64,000 nucleotides of DNA from Spongospora subterranea f. sp. subterranea (Eukaryota > Endomyxa: Phytomyxea > Phytomyxea > Plasmodiophorida): NCBI GenBank assembly GCA_049724395.1, contig JAUGWO010000233.1, positions 1-64,000 on the forward strand, in the 5' to 3' direction. The first letter of the stretch is position 1, and every line of letters begins with the position of its first letter. Below, piece by piece: positions 1 through 9,720 of the stretch. The position numbers and the translations under genes are program-made. The notes beneath the pieces are model-generated. The model was not told the origin of the DNA. It saw only the letters and a list, made by a program, of their open reading frames with translations, and made no database searches.

Positions 1-1153
1 AGCTCTAGTCGTTTCTAAACCCGGTGGAGGGTATCGATTATGCATCGATACAAAGGAAGTTAATCGAAAAATTGAGCCGTCGATATGGCCTATGCCACAT
101 ATCGAGGGTCATCCATTTGAAAGACGCTGATTGTTTCTCAAATATAGATGCGTTTAAGGGATACTGGCAGTTCCCACTTCATCCAGATTCGCAGGAATCC
201 TGTTCCTTTATGACTCATGAGGCAGTATTCACTCCTAGGCGAATTATTCAGGGCATAGTCGACTCCGTCTTCGTGTTCCAATCTGGAATGCAAGAAGCAC
301 TCGGTGACCTCATTTATACCATAGTTCTCCTCTAGGTAGATGACATCCTAGGTTATGGGAAGCAATCCGCCCATTTAGCAAATATAGAACGCACTGTATC
401 GCGTTTGAACGACGAATGGATTAAACTTAATCCGCAAAAGTGCGAATTATTTTTGAAGGATGTCACATGGACAGGAAGAGTAATTTCAGCGAAAGGTATA
501 TCATTTGATCCTCAGCTTATTAACCCTCTCCGTAATATGCCAATTCCAACCAACGCAGCTGATTTGCAACAATTCCTCTGCGCCCTAAATTGGATGAGAA
601 ACAGTATCCCGAAATTCACAGAACTGATCGGACCGCTACTAGAGTTGTTGTTGTTATGTCAAAGAAAACATGGCAGTTCTCAAAAAACGCAATTACGAAA
701 GTTGAATTTATCCGATTCGCGATGGACTACTGAGCATAAGATTGCTTTTGAACGTCTCAAAAAGACCATCGAGAGCATTGTCGACGCTAAGCTCATCCCA
801 AGGACGATAAAGAAGTCTGTCTCTTTCCGGACGCATCTGACAAATTTTGGTCAGTCGTTTTGACACAAGTTGCGCCCGAAGATCTTTGTAAACCAAAGAA
901 TGAGCAAGATCACGAACCACTATGTTTTCTCAGCGGTACTTTCACCACTAACGCTTTGCGGTGGCCGATCATTGAAAAGGAAGCGTTTCCCATTATAGAA
1001 GGTTGTCATCGACTGAAACATTTTCTGCTGCGCGACAAACCCTTTTACATTTTCACTGATCACAGAAATCTAGTTTACATTTTTGATCCAACGTCATTTT
1101 TGATCCAACGTCGAGAGTCGCCGAGACAAAGCGTGATACTGCTGACCGCCTAG
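1..1153 (+). pseudogene. Ty3/gypsy pol remnant A: reverse transcriptase and RNase H part (5' end outside window)
   Basis: The window opens inside a Ty3/gypsy reverse transcriptase. From base 2 the frame reads a KPGGGYRLCID segment, the usual 'K..G..R.C.D' block of gypsy RT, followed by DAFKGYWQFPLHP. The catalytic YxDD box is broken: a TAG at 333-335 sits directly before VDDILGYG. The same frame then resumes (405-863) with the RT thumb, including LQQFLCALNWMRNSIPKF. RNase H follows near 860-1130 (LSGTFTTNALRWPIIEKEAF, then FTDHRNLVYIFDP) after a frame change. At least one stop and two frameshifts make this a dead copy. It continues into integrase remnant A. Family assignment is firm; exact breakpoints are not. 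Confidence 0.85.
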
Positions 1154-1186
1154 CGCGTTGGGAACTACAACTACGAAATTTTAACT

Positions 1187-2851
1187 TTGTCATTGAACAT
1201 ATTGATGGTTCTGAAAACCTTTGGGCGGACCTATTTACTCGATGGGGTGCTCATCCCGTTTGAACCTGTTCAAGCGAAAATATTAACCTTACGCTCAACT
1301 ACAATTGTCCAACCACTTACTAATCCAGATTTCGTTTGGCCATCTTTAAAAGAAATTTCTCAGGCTCAAGCGGATAACCTACAATCAATTCCTGAAAACA
1401 CTTATCAGTTCGATGATTCGCTACAGATTTGGAGCAAAGCCTCTCCTCAGCATCAGATCTGGGCGCTACCGAATCTCTTCGTTTGCGCATTTGTATCATT
1501 GCTCATTGTGGAATCTCAGGGCACCAAAGTTTCGAGCGGACAAAGGCAGAAATTTTGAAATTGTTTTCTTGGCCCTCAGCTCAAACATCCATTCAAAATT
1601 TTGTTAACAAGTGCCTCCATTGTGTGCGTTTGAAAGGAAAAGTAGTTCCTCGCCCTTTTGGCTATGCGACGCACGGGTCTAAGCCAAATGACGTAATCCA
1701 TTATGATTTTTTATTTATCATGAAGCCAAAAACATCATGGTCGCACAAGTACGCTTATGTCCTTGTTGTAAAAGATGATTTTAGCAATTTTGTTGAACTC
1801 ATTCCATCGACTTCAGCCGATCATTCAGTTGTAGTATCCTCTTTGCTGGATTGGTTCAAGCGTTTTGGCATTGTGTATACCCATGTATCCGATCAAGGCA
1901 GTCATTTCAAGAATCGTGTCCTCGACGAATTGTGCTCTCATCTACACATCAACCATCACTTCGTAACCGCGTATTCCCCCTGGGCGAACGGTTCCGTTGA
2001 AATCGTAAATCGTCATCTTCTATTTATTTTAAAATCATTTCTATCAGAGTTCCGCCTTTCGTTTGAAGACTGGCCGTCCCTCTTGCCGCTGGTGAATATG
2101 AGCCTAAATCATCGTGTGCGTCCAGGAATAAGTTTCGCACCAGTTACGATCATGACGGGATTGGAACCGACAACTTTACTATCTATGCTATATGTAGAAT
2201 CCCCCGATCAAAGAAACTACTTCCCGCTTCAGTGATTTCGGCATGATACTAAGAGCCTACAAGACGCCGTTGATCAAATTCATCGTACAGTTGATGAAAA
2301 TGTTTCTAAGCAAAGACAGCAACGCCACGCTTCTCGAGAGAATCAAAGAAATGTCATTCCGAATTTTTCCTTAGGTGATTATGTCTTGGTTGCCAATACG
2401 CTACACAAGACCGGATCACAAACTCGTTGGAAATTGGTGGGTCCATTTCGTATTGTTAACAGCTGTTATATCAGATCATATTTTTCGAGTTCAACACCTT
2501 GTTACCAAATCCATTTCTGATATTCATGCTATCAGACTCCGATTTTATTCAGACGCATCATTGAATATTACCGAAGAACTACTGGAGCAAGTAGCTCATG
2601 ATGGGCAAGGTTTCATGATCGACAAGTTAATCAACAGTAGACAAAGTGGAACCGGTATCTGGGAATTGTTAGTTTCATGGAAAGGTTTTGATCAACTGCA
2701 TAACTCGTGGGAACCTCTTCTCCATTTATATCAAGAAGCGCCTGTTTTTCTTTCATCCGAGCTAAAAAAAGGATATCTCGCCTCATCTGGTGATATGCTG
2801 TTCAGTCTTGAAGGAGCTGCGGTTCCTCGTTATCGGAGGAAGGCAGTGTAG
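1187..2851 (+). pseudogene. Ty3/gypsy pol remnant A: integrase and chromodomain part
   Basis: This continues remnant A. The longest open stretch (1429-2235) carries the integrase zinc-binding end (CLHC), then HYDFLFI and VVKDDFSNFVELIP around the first catalytic Asp. HVSDQGSHFKN holds the second Asp and SPWANGSVEIVNRHL the Glu region. After a break near 2235 the frame at 2375-2851 holds the integrase C-terminus and a chromodomain with LLVSWKGFDQLHNSWEPL. Chromodomains at the integrase C-terminus define the chromovirus branch of gypsy elements and target integration to modified chromatin. The frame ends at the purine-rich tract just before the putative LTR. Stops and frame changes show it is inactive. 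Confidence 0.85.
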
Positions 2852-3004
2852 CGCCAGTCAGCGCTGTCACCGTGGCGCATGTTTATGGAGCTTTTTTCCG
2901 GTGTAATAAACCAGTCTAGTTTTTTCGTCGTCGTCGTACCCGTCGTTTAGCGGTTGTCGGGGATCGGTGTCCCCGAAGTTGCCGGGCGCAATTGGGTGGT
3001 TGCA
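2847..3004 (+). repeat. Putative 3' LTR of gypsy remnant A
   Basis: A polypurine tract (GGAGGAAGGCAG, 2835-2846) directly precedes TGTAGCGCC at 2847, the expected arrangement for the start of a 3' LTR. The sequence contains an AATAAA-like signal (GTAATAAACC, near 2903). A plausible CA end lies at 3003-3004, just before the next gypsy remnant begins. No second copy of this LTR is in the window, so the 3' limit is a guess. Confidence 0.5.
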
Positions 3005-4838
3005 TTATCAAAATCAGACATTGATAATGGCCTAAAGGGATATGGATGCGGTTCTGAGAGATGCAATAGGATTACAGTTAATCGTCGTACTCAAAGGAGT
3101 AATGAATCGATAACTGATGAATCTGAGCATGTTGAGAATGATATCGATCATGACGCTAGGATAGACCCAACTGATGCATCACTTGGACCTCAACACTTCA
3201 AGGATCAATTTCGGACTCAACCCATGAGTAAGTTGGTGTGGCCAACTGTTGATGAGATTACTCAAGAGCAGAGTAATTGGATTAAGGGTCGAGACAGGGA
3301 TTCCTTAATCTTGAATTCAGATGGGTTGTTGCTAAATCATTCAGACAAAGTGGTTATCCCAGGTCCAATGTGACAATCTGAAGACTAGATTGTGTGTTAT
3401 TGCCCATGTTGGGGCAAATTGTGGACATTATGGAATTAATGTAGTACTCAAACTACTACAAGAACAATTTCATTGGAAATCGATGATCGATGATGTCACA
3501 TCTATATGTAACTTGTGTTTACATTGCATTCCTACAAGGAGGGAACGGAGAATCCTGACGGACCTTTTGGGAAGCATGTCATGGAACTAGACCAAATCAA
3601 GTATTGCACTTTGATTTCATGTATATAATGCCTAGAGTGAAAGGATCATATCATGACGTTTGAATGGGTTCTAGTTATTGTAGATGACTTGTCAGGTTTG
3701 GTTCACCTGACACCAGCAGTGACTCCTGATACGGAGACGACTGTTGATGCGTTGATGGAATGGCGATCAAAGTTTGGAACATCAGAGGTGTATGTTTCAG
3801 ATCAAGCTTCTTACTTTCTGTCAGAAGTAATGAGGAGCTTTGCCAAGAAAGCGGGTGTGGAACAACATTGGACCACAGCGTATATTCACTATCCTAACGG
3901 GACAGTTGAGGTTGTGAATAAGGCACTGAAGTCTTTATTTCAGCTCTGATTTCAGAGTTGAGGTGGAATAAAGAGGATTGGCCATGGTTGTTGAAAGCAA
4001 TAGAACATGCTATCAACCATCGACCAAAGAAGAGACTGGGGTGGAAAGCACCAGTAACGGTTCATACCGGATTAAAGAGTGATAATCCGTTGGAACTTAT
4101 CTTCAAAAAGCCTGGAGAGAACCTGGGTAAATGTCAGATGACAACAGAACAAATTGTCAGCCGAACTGAGACATTAGAGAGTGCTATGGAACAGCTGCAC
4201 AAAGAAGTTGCGGCTATTACGAGTTCTGAACGGACCCAGAATCGTAAGTTGCCAAAGACAAGGAAACCTCGGCAAAGACCAAATTTTGGTGTCGGAGATT
4301 TCGTCTTATGTAGCCCTGATGTTGAGAAGTCTGGACAGAAGCTCTTTCAGAGATGGAGAGGGCCATATCAGATTGTTGAGAATAACAATGGAGATGTGTT
4401 TACTGTCATGAACTTAGTTGATAAGTCAATGCGGAAAGTTCATGGAGATTGAATCCGATTTTATGACGATTCGAAGATGAATGTTACTGAGGAGATTAGG
4501 AATCAGATCCGTTTGCATTTGACAATGCCACATTTGAAGCAGAGTTTATTGTGAACGTGAAAGTGGATTCGAAATCTCAATCGCTCGTAGCATTAGTAAA
4601 ATGGTTGGGATTTTCAGAGACCGAAAATTCCTGGGAGCCATTAGAACAAGTTGCTCAGGATGCAAGGACATTGGTCCAAGAATTCTTGATTGCAAACAAA
4701 ACTCATTCCTTGAGAAGTCAGATTGAGGTTTTGTTAGAGAAATTGATGGACAAATCAATTGATGTGGTTGCTTCACCAGAGTTGAAGTGTAAGGCCAAGT
4801 CATATCCCAGGCGTCGGAAACTGAGAGCCCACAGTTAG
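3005..4838 (+). pseudogene. Ty3/gypsy pol remnant B: integrase and chromodomain
   Basis: This is a second, distinct chromodomain gypsy copy in the same orientation as remnant A, lacking gag, protease and RT. In order: a linker region (to 3373), the H2C2 zinc finger (HVGANCGHYGINVV then CNLCLHC, 3390-3590), and the integrase core (VLVIVDDLSGLVHLTP, VYVSDQASYF, YIHYPNGTVEVVNKAL, 3653-3949). The integrase tail (3958-4452) follows, then a chromodomain (ALVKWLGFSETENSWEPLEQ, 4551-4720). Frame changes near 3375, 3600, 3950 and 4450 break the reading frame. In the zinc finger the usual histidine and cysteine ligands are still visible. Protein-level divergence from remnant A suggests a different family. 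Confidence 0.85.
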
Positions 4839-5105
4839 CCTACGATATGATTGAAGCAGTGTTGCGATATTATTATGATTTTTTTGGTTTAGTGAGTGAA
4901 AGTCGTACCTTGGATGAGGATTCATTCATGGTCTCTAACAAGATAGTCAGTGAGGACTAGATTAATATTAGAAACGATATTGATCAGGGAAAGTATAACC
5001 TACTTGTAAAAGATTCCTATTTTTTTGCATAATGATTATAGAAGCAAACTGGCTTCAGGAAATTTCGGATTTTCATCTAAAATTTTCATGAGTGGGGCAT
5101 TTCTT

Positions 5106-5265
5106 TGAAAGAAGGAAGTGTAACATATGTGTCAACGTATTGACCCTATGTTATAGCCTACGACAGGCTACCCTATTGTATTGGATGGATATAGCTGGCA
5201 ACGGAGTTCCTGACGGAGCATCTATAGTAATCCACCTGACCAGTGTATACCGATGTATGTTACAG
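5106..5265 (+). repeat. Possible polypurine tract and truncated 3' LTR of gypsy remnant B
   Basis: GAAAGAAGGAAG (5106-5117) followed by TGTAACATATGTG (5118) has the form of a polypurine tract plus LTR start. The sequence runs about 150 bases before the truncated end of the hAT transposase. No second copy is in the window, so this rests on the motif and on its position downstream of chromodomain B. Confidence 0.4.
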
Positions 5266-6384
5266 ATGTCATGAGCAAAACAATGTAAAAAAACCAAACT
5301 TGGCCATCGGAGTACAAGAATTCGACGAGCGCGTCCACACTGACCGGCATTGTCAGTGATGACGGCACCTAACTTCCAGCCCGATTGCACCATTTCGATC
5401 ATGATCTTCTCCATCTGCTCAGCGATTGCAATAGCATCATGTCTGCTTCTAACAGGGAACAACCCATAAGTGATGTTGTCACCAAACATACCCAGCATGC
5501 AGCCCAAGTAAATGCCGCTTAGATACGTTTTGCCATGCATCAGAAAGGAAATTCAGACGACCCCCCGTTGCGGTTTGCATTTCCATTAGCCTTGAACGTT
5601 GTTGTTGGTCAACATTGTCAGCATATTGGTCAAGTATTCTAGTTCCTAAAGCTGACCGACTTGGTAAGCTTTGAGAACTGGATTGACAAACGAAGTTAAA
5701 TAATCTCTTAGTAGATTGCCGTTCAATGAATGATTCTGGAAGCTGATTGTCTGACTGAAACTCCAGGAGTATTGTTTCGAATTTCGCGACTTCATGACGC
5801 GAATACGGCGCTCGGAAATAAGAAGTCACCTTTTTTTGCACCGCCTGCTTCAACATTGTGGAGCCAGCTGATAGTCCTCCTTGACTAACTTCACAAGAGC
5901 GACTACGCTTGCTAGAAACCGTCAGGTCCACGACAGCGCTCTTATCATATTCATAGTCATGTAGATTGGGAAAAAATTGACAGGTTTCCAAATGAGCGTC
6001 AAAACATTCTTTCCGTCCTTGAACCAATTCAGGTTCCGGAAAGGAATCGGGATTCTGAGCATGTGCATTGAAACAGTGAATACAGATAAAAAAATGTACC
6101 GTCTTGTTGACTTTTGTTTCCAGCTTCTTGAAATGGGATCGCGCTGCACACGCAGGCCGTCCCATGGCGATGATGGACCTCAAATGGTTGACAAAACCAG
6201 TACATACAACAAAACCCAAAATTTCGGCTACTTCGGAGTTTTTGAACCGTGAGTCCGTTTTTACTCCTTCGTTTTTACTATGTTTGTCAAAAAAACGTTT
6301 AAACGCGGTCAAACGAGTAAAAACGGATTTGTTTAAATAGTTTAAACGAAGGTCCGCAACACTGCTATTGTGTGTAAATAGCAT
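5265..6384 (-). pseudogene. hAT-superfamily transposase, truncated (BED-like finger and DUF659 region)
   Basis: The N-terminal frame (6384-5479) begins with ATG and holds a BED-type zinc-finger-like segment (CIHCFNAHAQN then an H/C pair). A linker follows, then FLSDAWQNVSKRHLLGL, the start of the DUF659/RNase H-like fold of hAT transposases. A frameshift near 5490 moves to the frame with MFGDNITYGLFPV and VITDNAGQCGRARRIL, then FLHCFAHDICNI, the typical hAT 'DNA...CxAHxLNL' block carrying the second catalytic Asp. Homology stops there, so the C-terminal hATC dimerisation domain is gone. The gypsy LTR to its right begins four bases upstream of the ATG, which suggests the hAT was interrupted by that insertion. 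Confidence 0.75.
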
Positions 6385-6388
6385 CTAT

Positions 6389-6571
6389 TGTAATGACCTG
6401 CACGGAACGAACTACAGGGCTTAAGCTAAAAACTAGAGAGAAGGAAACTAACAGAGGCTGAGGCTAAACGTGGTGCTTTACTAGAACTAATAATACGATC
6501 TGAGCCCGAAGACTCAGATCGTAGATAGGTAATATGGATAGATATTATTGACTGGTGTGGGGGACCTAACA
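6389..6571 (-). repeat. 3' LTR (183 bases) with preceding polypurine tract
   Basis: On the minus strand the purine tract AAAAAAGGGAGG (6587-6576) is followed closely by TGTTAGGTCCCCC at 6571. The LTR ends with CATTACA at 6389, giving TG...CA ends. The last codons of pol run into the LTR, as is common in compact gypsy elements. Confidence 0.7.
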
Positions 6572-9500
6572 CTACCTCCCTTTTTTAAATCCCGATTAGG
6601 TTTGTCCGGATAATTGTCATGAAATTTAGCGATGGCTTCCCGCAGCGGAGGAGAGTTATCTGCAAGCCCTCGCGCTGGCTCCCAGGAACGTTCGGATGGA
6701 GGATAACCTTCCCAGTCCACTAAGTATTGCAGCTGATTGCGGTAGACCTTAGAATCCAGAATATCCTTAACGATGAATAACGGTTCTGTTGATTCCGCAG
6801 GTATGAAAATGGGTTCAGGAGGACAATCTTGAGCTCGCCCAGCAATGTCGTTCCTGTGATATGGCTCAATCTGCGAGACGTGGAACGTGTTATGCACTCG
6901 CCAAGATGCAGGCAATTGCAATGAAAATGTTACGTCGTTAACCTTCGCGATGATCGGGAAGGGTCCTGCGAATCTGTCGTCGAGCTTTGGACAAGGTCGA
7001 GTTGTATTCCAATCGATTCTCTTCACCATGACTAACTCGCCCAGTGAATATGCGGGAGCCTCAGAACGTTTGTTATCGGCATATTTTTTCATCGAAAACA
7101 CGGCCTGTTCAAGTTGTCGTCGTAAAAATAAGCGAATGCTTCGTAAATGGTTTGCCCTTTCATCAGCGGACGGATTCGCTTGTGATTGGCAGAATGATGG
7201 GACGTCGATGGTGCGGGGATGGAACCCATAGTTTGCAAAAAATGGGGAAACTTTGGTCGATGAGTGTTCGGTGTTGTTGTATTGGAATTCAGCCAGCGCC
7301 AACCAATCTTCCCAGTCGTCCTGCTGGTAGGAAGTAAACGTCCTTAAATACTGCTCTACAACTTGGTTAACCCTTTCTGTCTGTCCGTTGGTCTGCGGGT
7401 GTCTCGACGTAGATAGTTTCCGTTGAATCTGTAGCCGTTGGAGAAGGCATTTCCAAAATCCTGCAACCATCTGCGGGCCACGGTCTGATACAATATCGTC
7501 TGGGAGTCCATGAAGCCGGAACACTTGTCGTAGCATCAATTCAGCCAACTGTGGCGATGTGATTGATTCTTTACAAGCAATAAAATGCGCCATTTTCGAC
7601 AAACGATCAACCACGACGAGAATTGAGTCGAAACCGTTGGATTTGGGTAGTTTGACTATGAAGTCTAATGAAATTGATCGCCATAAATCCGTTGGAATGG
7701 GTAACGGTTTTAACAGTCCTGGTGGTGCCTTGCGCTGCAATTTGGTTCGCTGGCAACGATCACACGATTTGACGTAGCGTCGAACGAAATCATTCATTCC
7801 GGACCACCAAAAATGTCGTTGCACTGCTTGAAGCGTTTTCCGCCGACCTAAATGACCTCCCAATGGGGAGTCATGGAGCTGTGTGAGTACTTTGAGTTGC
7901 CCCGTTTCTCTAGGTACTACAAGTGCCTGTTCTTTGTACAATAACCCGTCATGAACGTGAAAGGGCTTGGTGACGTGGCGGATTTGTTGCTGAACTGCAG
8001 AATCGTGTGATTGAGATTCTCTGATAATATTATTGAGACCCTCCAGACCGGATTGAATTGCATTCAATTCTAGTGGAGCAACGCTAAGGCTGTCTTCTAG
8101 TAGTAAACAAGTTCGCTGCTGTTGCCACACGGGATCATTAGGCTGTATCTCGTACTCAGGGCGTCTCGACAAGGCGTCTGGTTGCCCAGAGAGTGAACCA
8201 GCACGATGATGTATCACATAATCATATTCCGACAATATCATAGACCAGCGTGCTTGTCGTCGGTTGAGAAGCTTCGATGATGAGAAATAACGGAGATTAT
8301 TATGGTCAGAGAGGACCTTAATCTTGTGTGGACTACCTTCTAAGTAATGTCGCCAACGGGAAATAGCCACCACGACCGCCAGTAATTCCTTGTCGTGCGT
8401 CTCGTAGTTGATTTCTGCCGGTGTGAGTTTGCGTGAATGGAATGCAATCGGGCGTAATTTTCCATCAGTCTGAACCTGCGATAATATCATGCCGATCGCG
8501 AAGTCGGAAGCGTCGGTCTCCACTATACACGGGGCAAAAGGGATGAAATGGGCTAATATTGGTGCTTGAGAGAAGGCCCGTTTGAGTGCGTCAAAAGATG
8601 CTTGATGCTGAGGTTGCCAAGAAAACGGTACATCCTTCTTAGTCAGCTCGTATAGTGGTGCTGCATATTGGGAGTAACCAGAGATGAAATCACGGTCAAA
8701 CTTGGCGAATCCCAAAAAACATTGAATCCCCTTGACGGACGTCGGTGTTTGCCACGAGGTGATATTGGAGGTTTTCTCTGGATCCATTTCGATTCCTTGC
8801 GGGCTGATGATGTAACCCAGAAATTCTACACGTCGAACTCCAAAAGCGCATTTCTCCAGCTTGGCAAACAACTTCTTCTCACGCAAACGTTGCAAAACCA
8901 CCTTTACGTGAGCTTCGTGTTTCTCTGGATCCTGCGAATAAATCAAGATATCATCCAGGTATACCACCACGAATTTTCCCAGGCAGTCCTGGAACGTCTC
9001 GTTCATGAATCTTTGAAACGAGGCTGGGGCATTCTTGAGGCCAAATGGCATAACTTGGTATTCGAAATGACCGTACTTGCAATTAAACGCCGTTTTCCAT
9101 TCATCTTCTGGTCTGATTCTCACTAGATTGTACGCGCCTCGAAGGTCAATCTTGGTGTAGCATTTGGCGCTAGCGAGTTGTTGTAAAATATCGTCGATTA
9201 GTGGTAGAGGATATGGTTCTCGCTTCGTGATTGCGTTAAGTGACCTGTAATCTACACACAATCTCAGCGAACCATCCTTCTTCTTAACAAATAGAATCGG
9301 CGCTCCGAGAGGAGATTGGGAATTCCTGATAAAACCTCGCTGCAGATTGTCTTGAAGGTAAGATTGCAGTACCGGGTCCTCTTTCGCTGAGATGGAATAG
9401 CAGGGTTTGTAAGGGAGGTTTCCGGCCTCTTCCTCGAGGTTGATGGCACAATCGACGCCAGGTCGGTGTGGTGGAAGAGACTCGGCTCCCTCTTTCGAGA

Positions 9501-9720
9501 AAACATCAACAAAGTCTGCATACTGGTTGGGGAGTTGGACCGAATCTTGTCGTTCTACCGTCTCGTCGAAGATTTTACCAGGCGATCCAACTTCATCACT
9601 TTGCGTCGATTGGATAACCAAATGCGGGTTGTCCATTTCTGGCGAAGCGATGGGGTGTCGAGCAGCGATTGTGAGATTTTTCCAGTCTATGAATGGGTTG
9701 GCCTGTCTTAAGAATGACAT
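6514..9720 (-). CDS. Ty3/gypsy Pol: protease end, reverse transcriptase, RNase H, integrase, chromodomain
   Basis: An open frame of 1068 codons. It begins with the last part of the aspartic protease (MSFLRQANPFIDW). RT occupies roughly residues 130-310, with LRLCVDYRSLN, FEYQVMPFGLKNAPASFQ and the catalytic VVYLDDILIYS. RNase H (about 400-520) has IVETDASDFAIG and VLSDHNNLRYF. The integrase zinc finger (LGGHLGRRKTLQAV...CDRCQRTK) precedes the core with ISLDFIVKLP, IVSDRGPQM and NGQTERVNQV, supplying the D-D-E triad. The chromodomain near the end has YLVDWEGYPPSERSWEP. All catalytic residues I can locate are present. It overlaps gag-protease by 125 bases in another frame. The true protein is probably a fusion with gag interrupted by one indel. 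Confidence 0.92.
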   Translation of the reverse strand: MSFLRQANPFIDWKNLTIAARHPIASPEMDNPHLVIQSTQSDEVGSPGKIFDETVERQDSVQLPNQYADFVDVFSKEGAESLPPHRPGVDCAINLEEEAGNLPYKPCYSISAKEDPVLQSYLQDNLQRGFIRNSQSPLGAPILFVKKKDGSLRLCVDYRSLNAITKREPYPLPLIDDILQQLASAKCYTKIDLRGAYNLVRIRPEDEWKTAFNCKYGHFEYQVMPFGLKNAPASFQRFMNETFQDCLGKFVVVYLDDILIYSQDPEKHEAHVKVVLQRLREKKLFAKLEKCAFGVRRVEFLGYIISPQGIEMDPEKTSNITSWQTPTSVKGIQCFLGFAKFDRDFISGYSQYAAPLYELTKKDVPFSWQPQHQASFDALKRAFSQAPILAHFIPFAPCIVETDASDFAIGMILSQVQTDGKLRPIAFHSRKLTPAEINYETHDKELLAVVVAISRWRHYLEGSPHKIKVLSDHNNLRYFSSSKLLNRRQARWSMILSEYDYVIHHRAGSLSGQPDALSRRPEYEIQPNDPVWQQQRTCLLLEDSLSVAPLELNAIQSGLEGLNNIIRESQSHDSAVQQQIRHVTKPFHVHDGLLYKEQALVVPRETGQLKVLTQLHDSPLGGHLGRRKTLQAVQRHFWWSGMNDFVRRYVKSCDRCQRTKLQRKAPPGLLKPLPIPTDLWRSISLDFIVKLPKSNGFDSILVVVDRLSKMAHFIACKESITSPQLAELMLRQVFRLHGLPDDIVSDRGPQMVAGFWKCLLQRLQIQRKLSTSRHPQTNGQTERVNQVVEQYLRTFTSYQQDDWEDWLALAEFQYNNTEHSSTKVSPFFANYGFHPRTIDVPSFCQSQANPSADERANHLRSIRLFLRRQLEQAVFSMKKYADNKRSEAPAYSLGELVMVKRIDWNTTRPCPKLDDRFAGPFPIIAKVNDVTFSLQLPASWRVHNTFHVSQIEPYHRNDIAGRAQDCPPEPIFIPAESTEPLFIVKDILDSKVYRNQLQYLVDWEGYPPSERSWEPARGLADNSPPLREAIAKFHDNYPDKPNRDLKKGGSVRSPTPVNNIYPYYLSTI

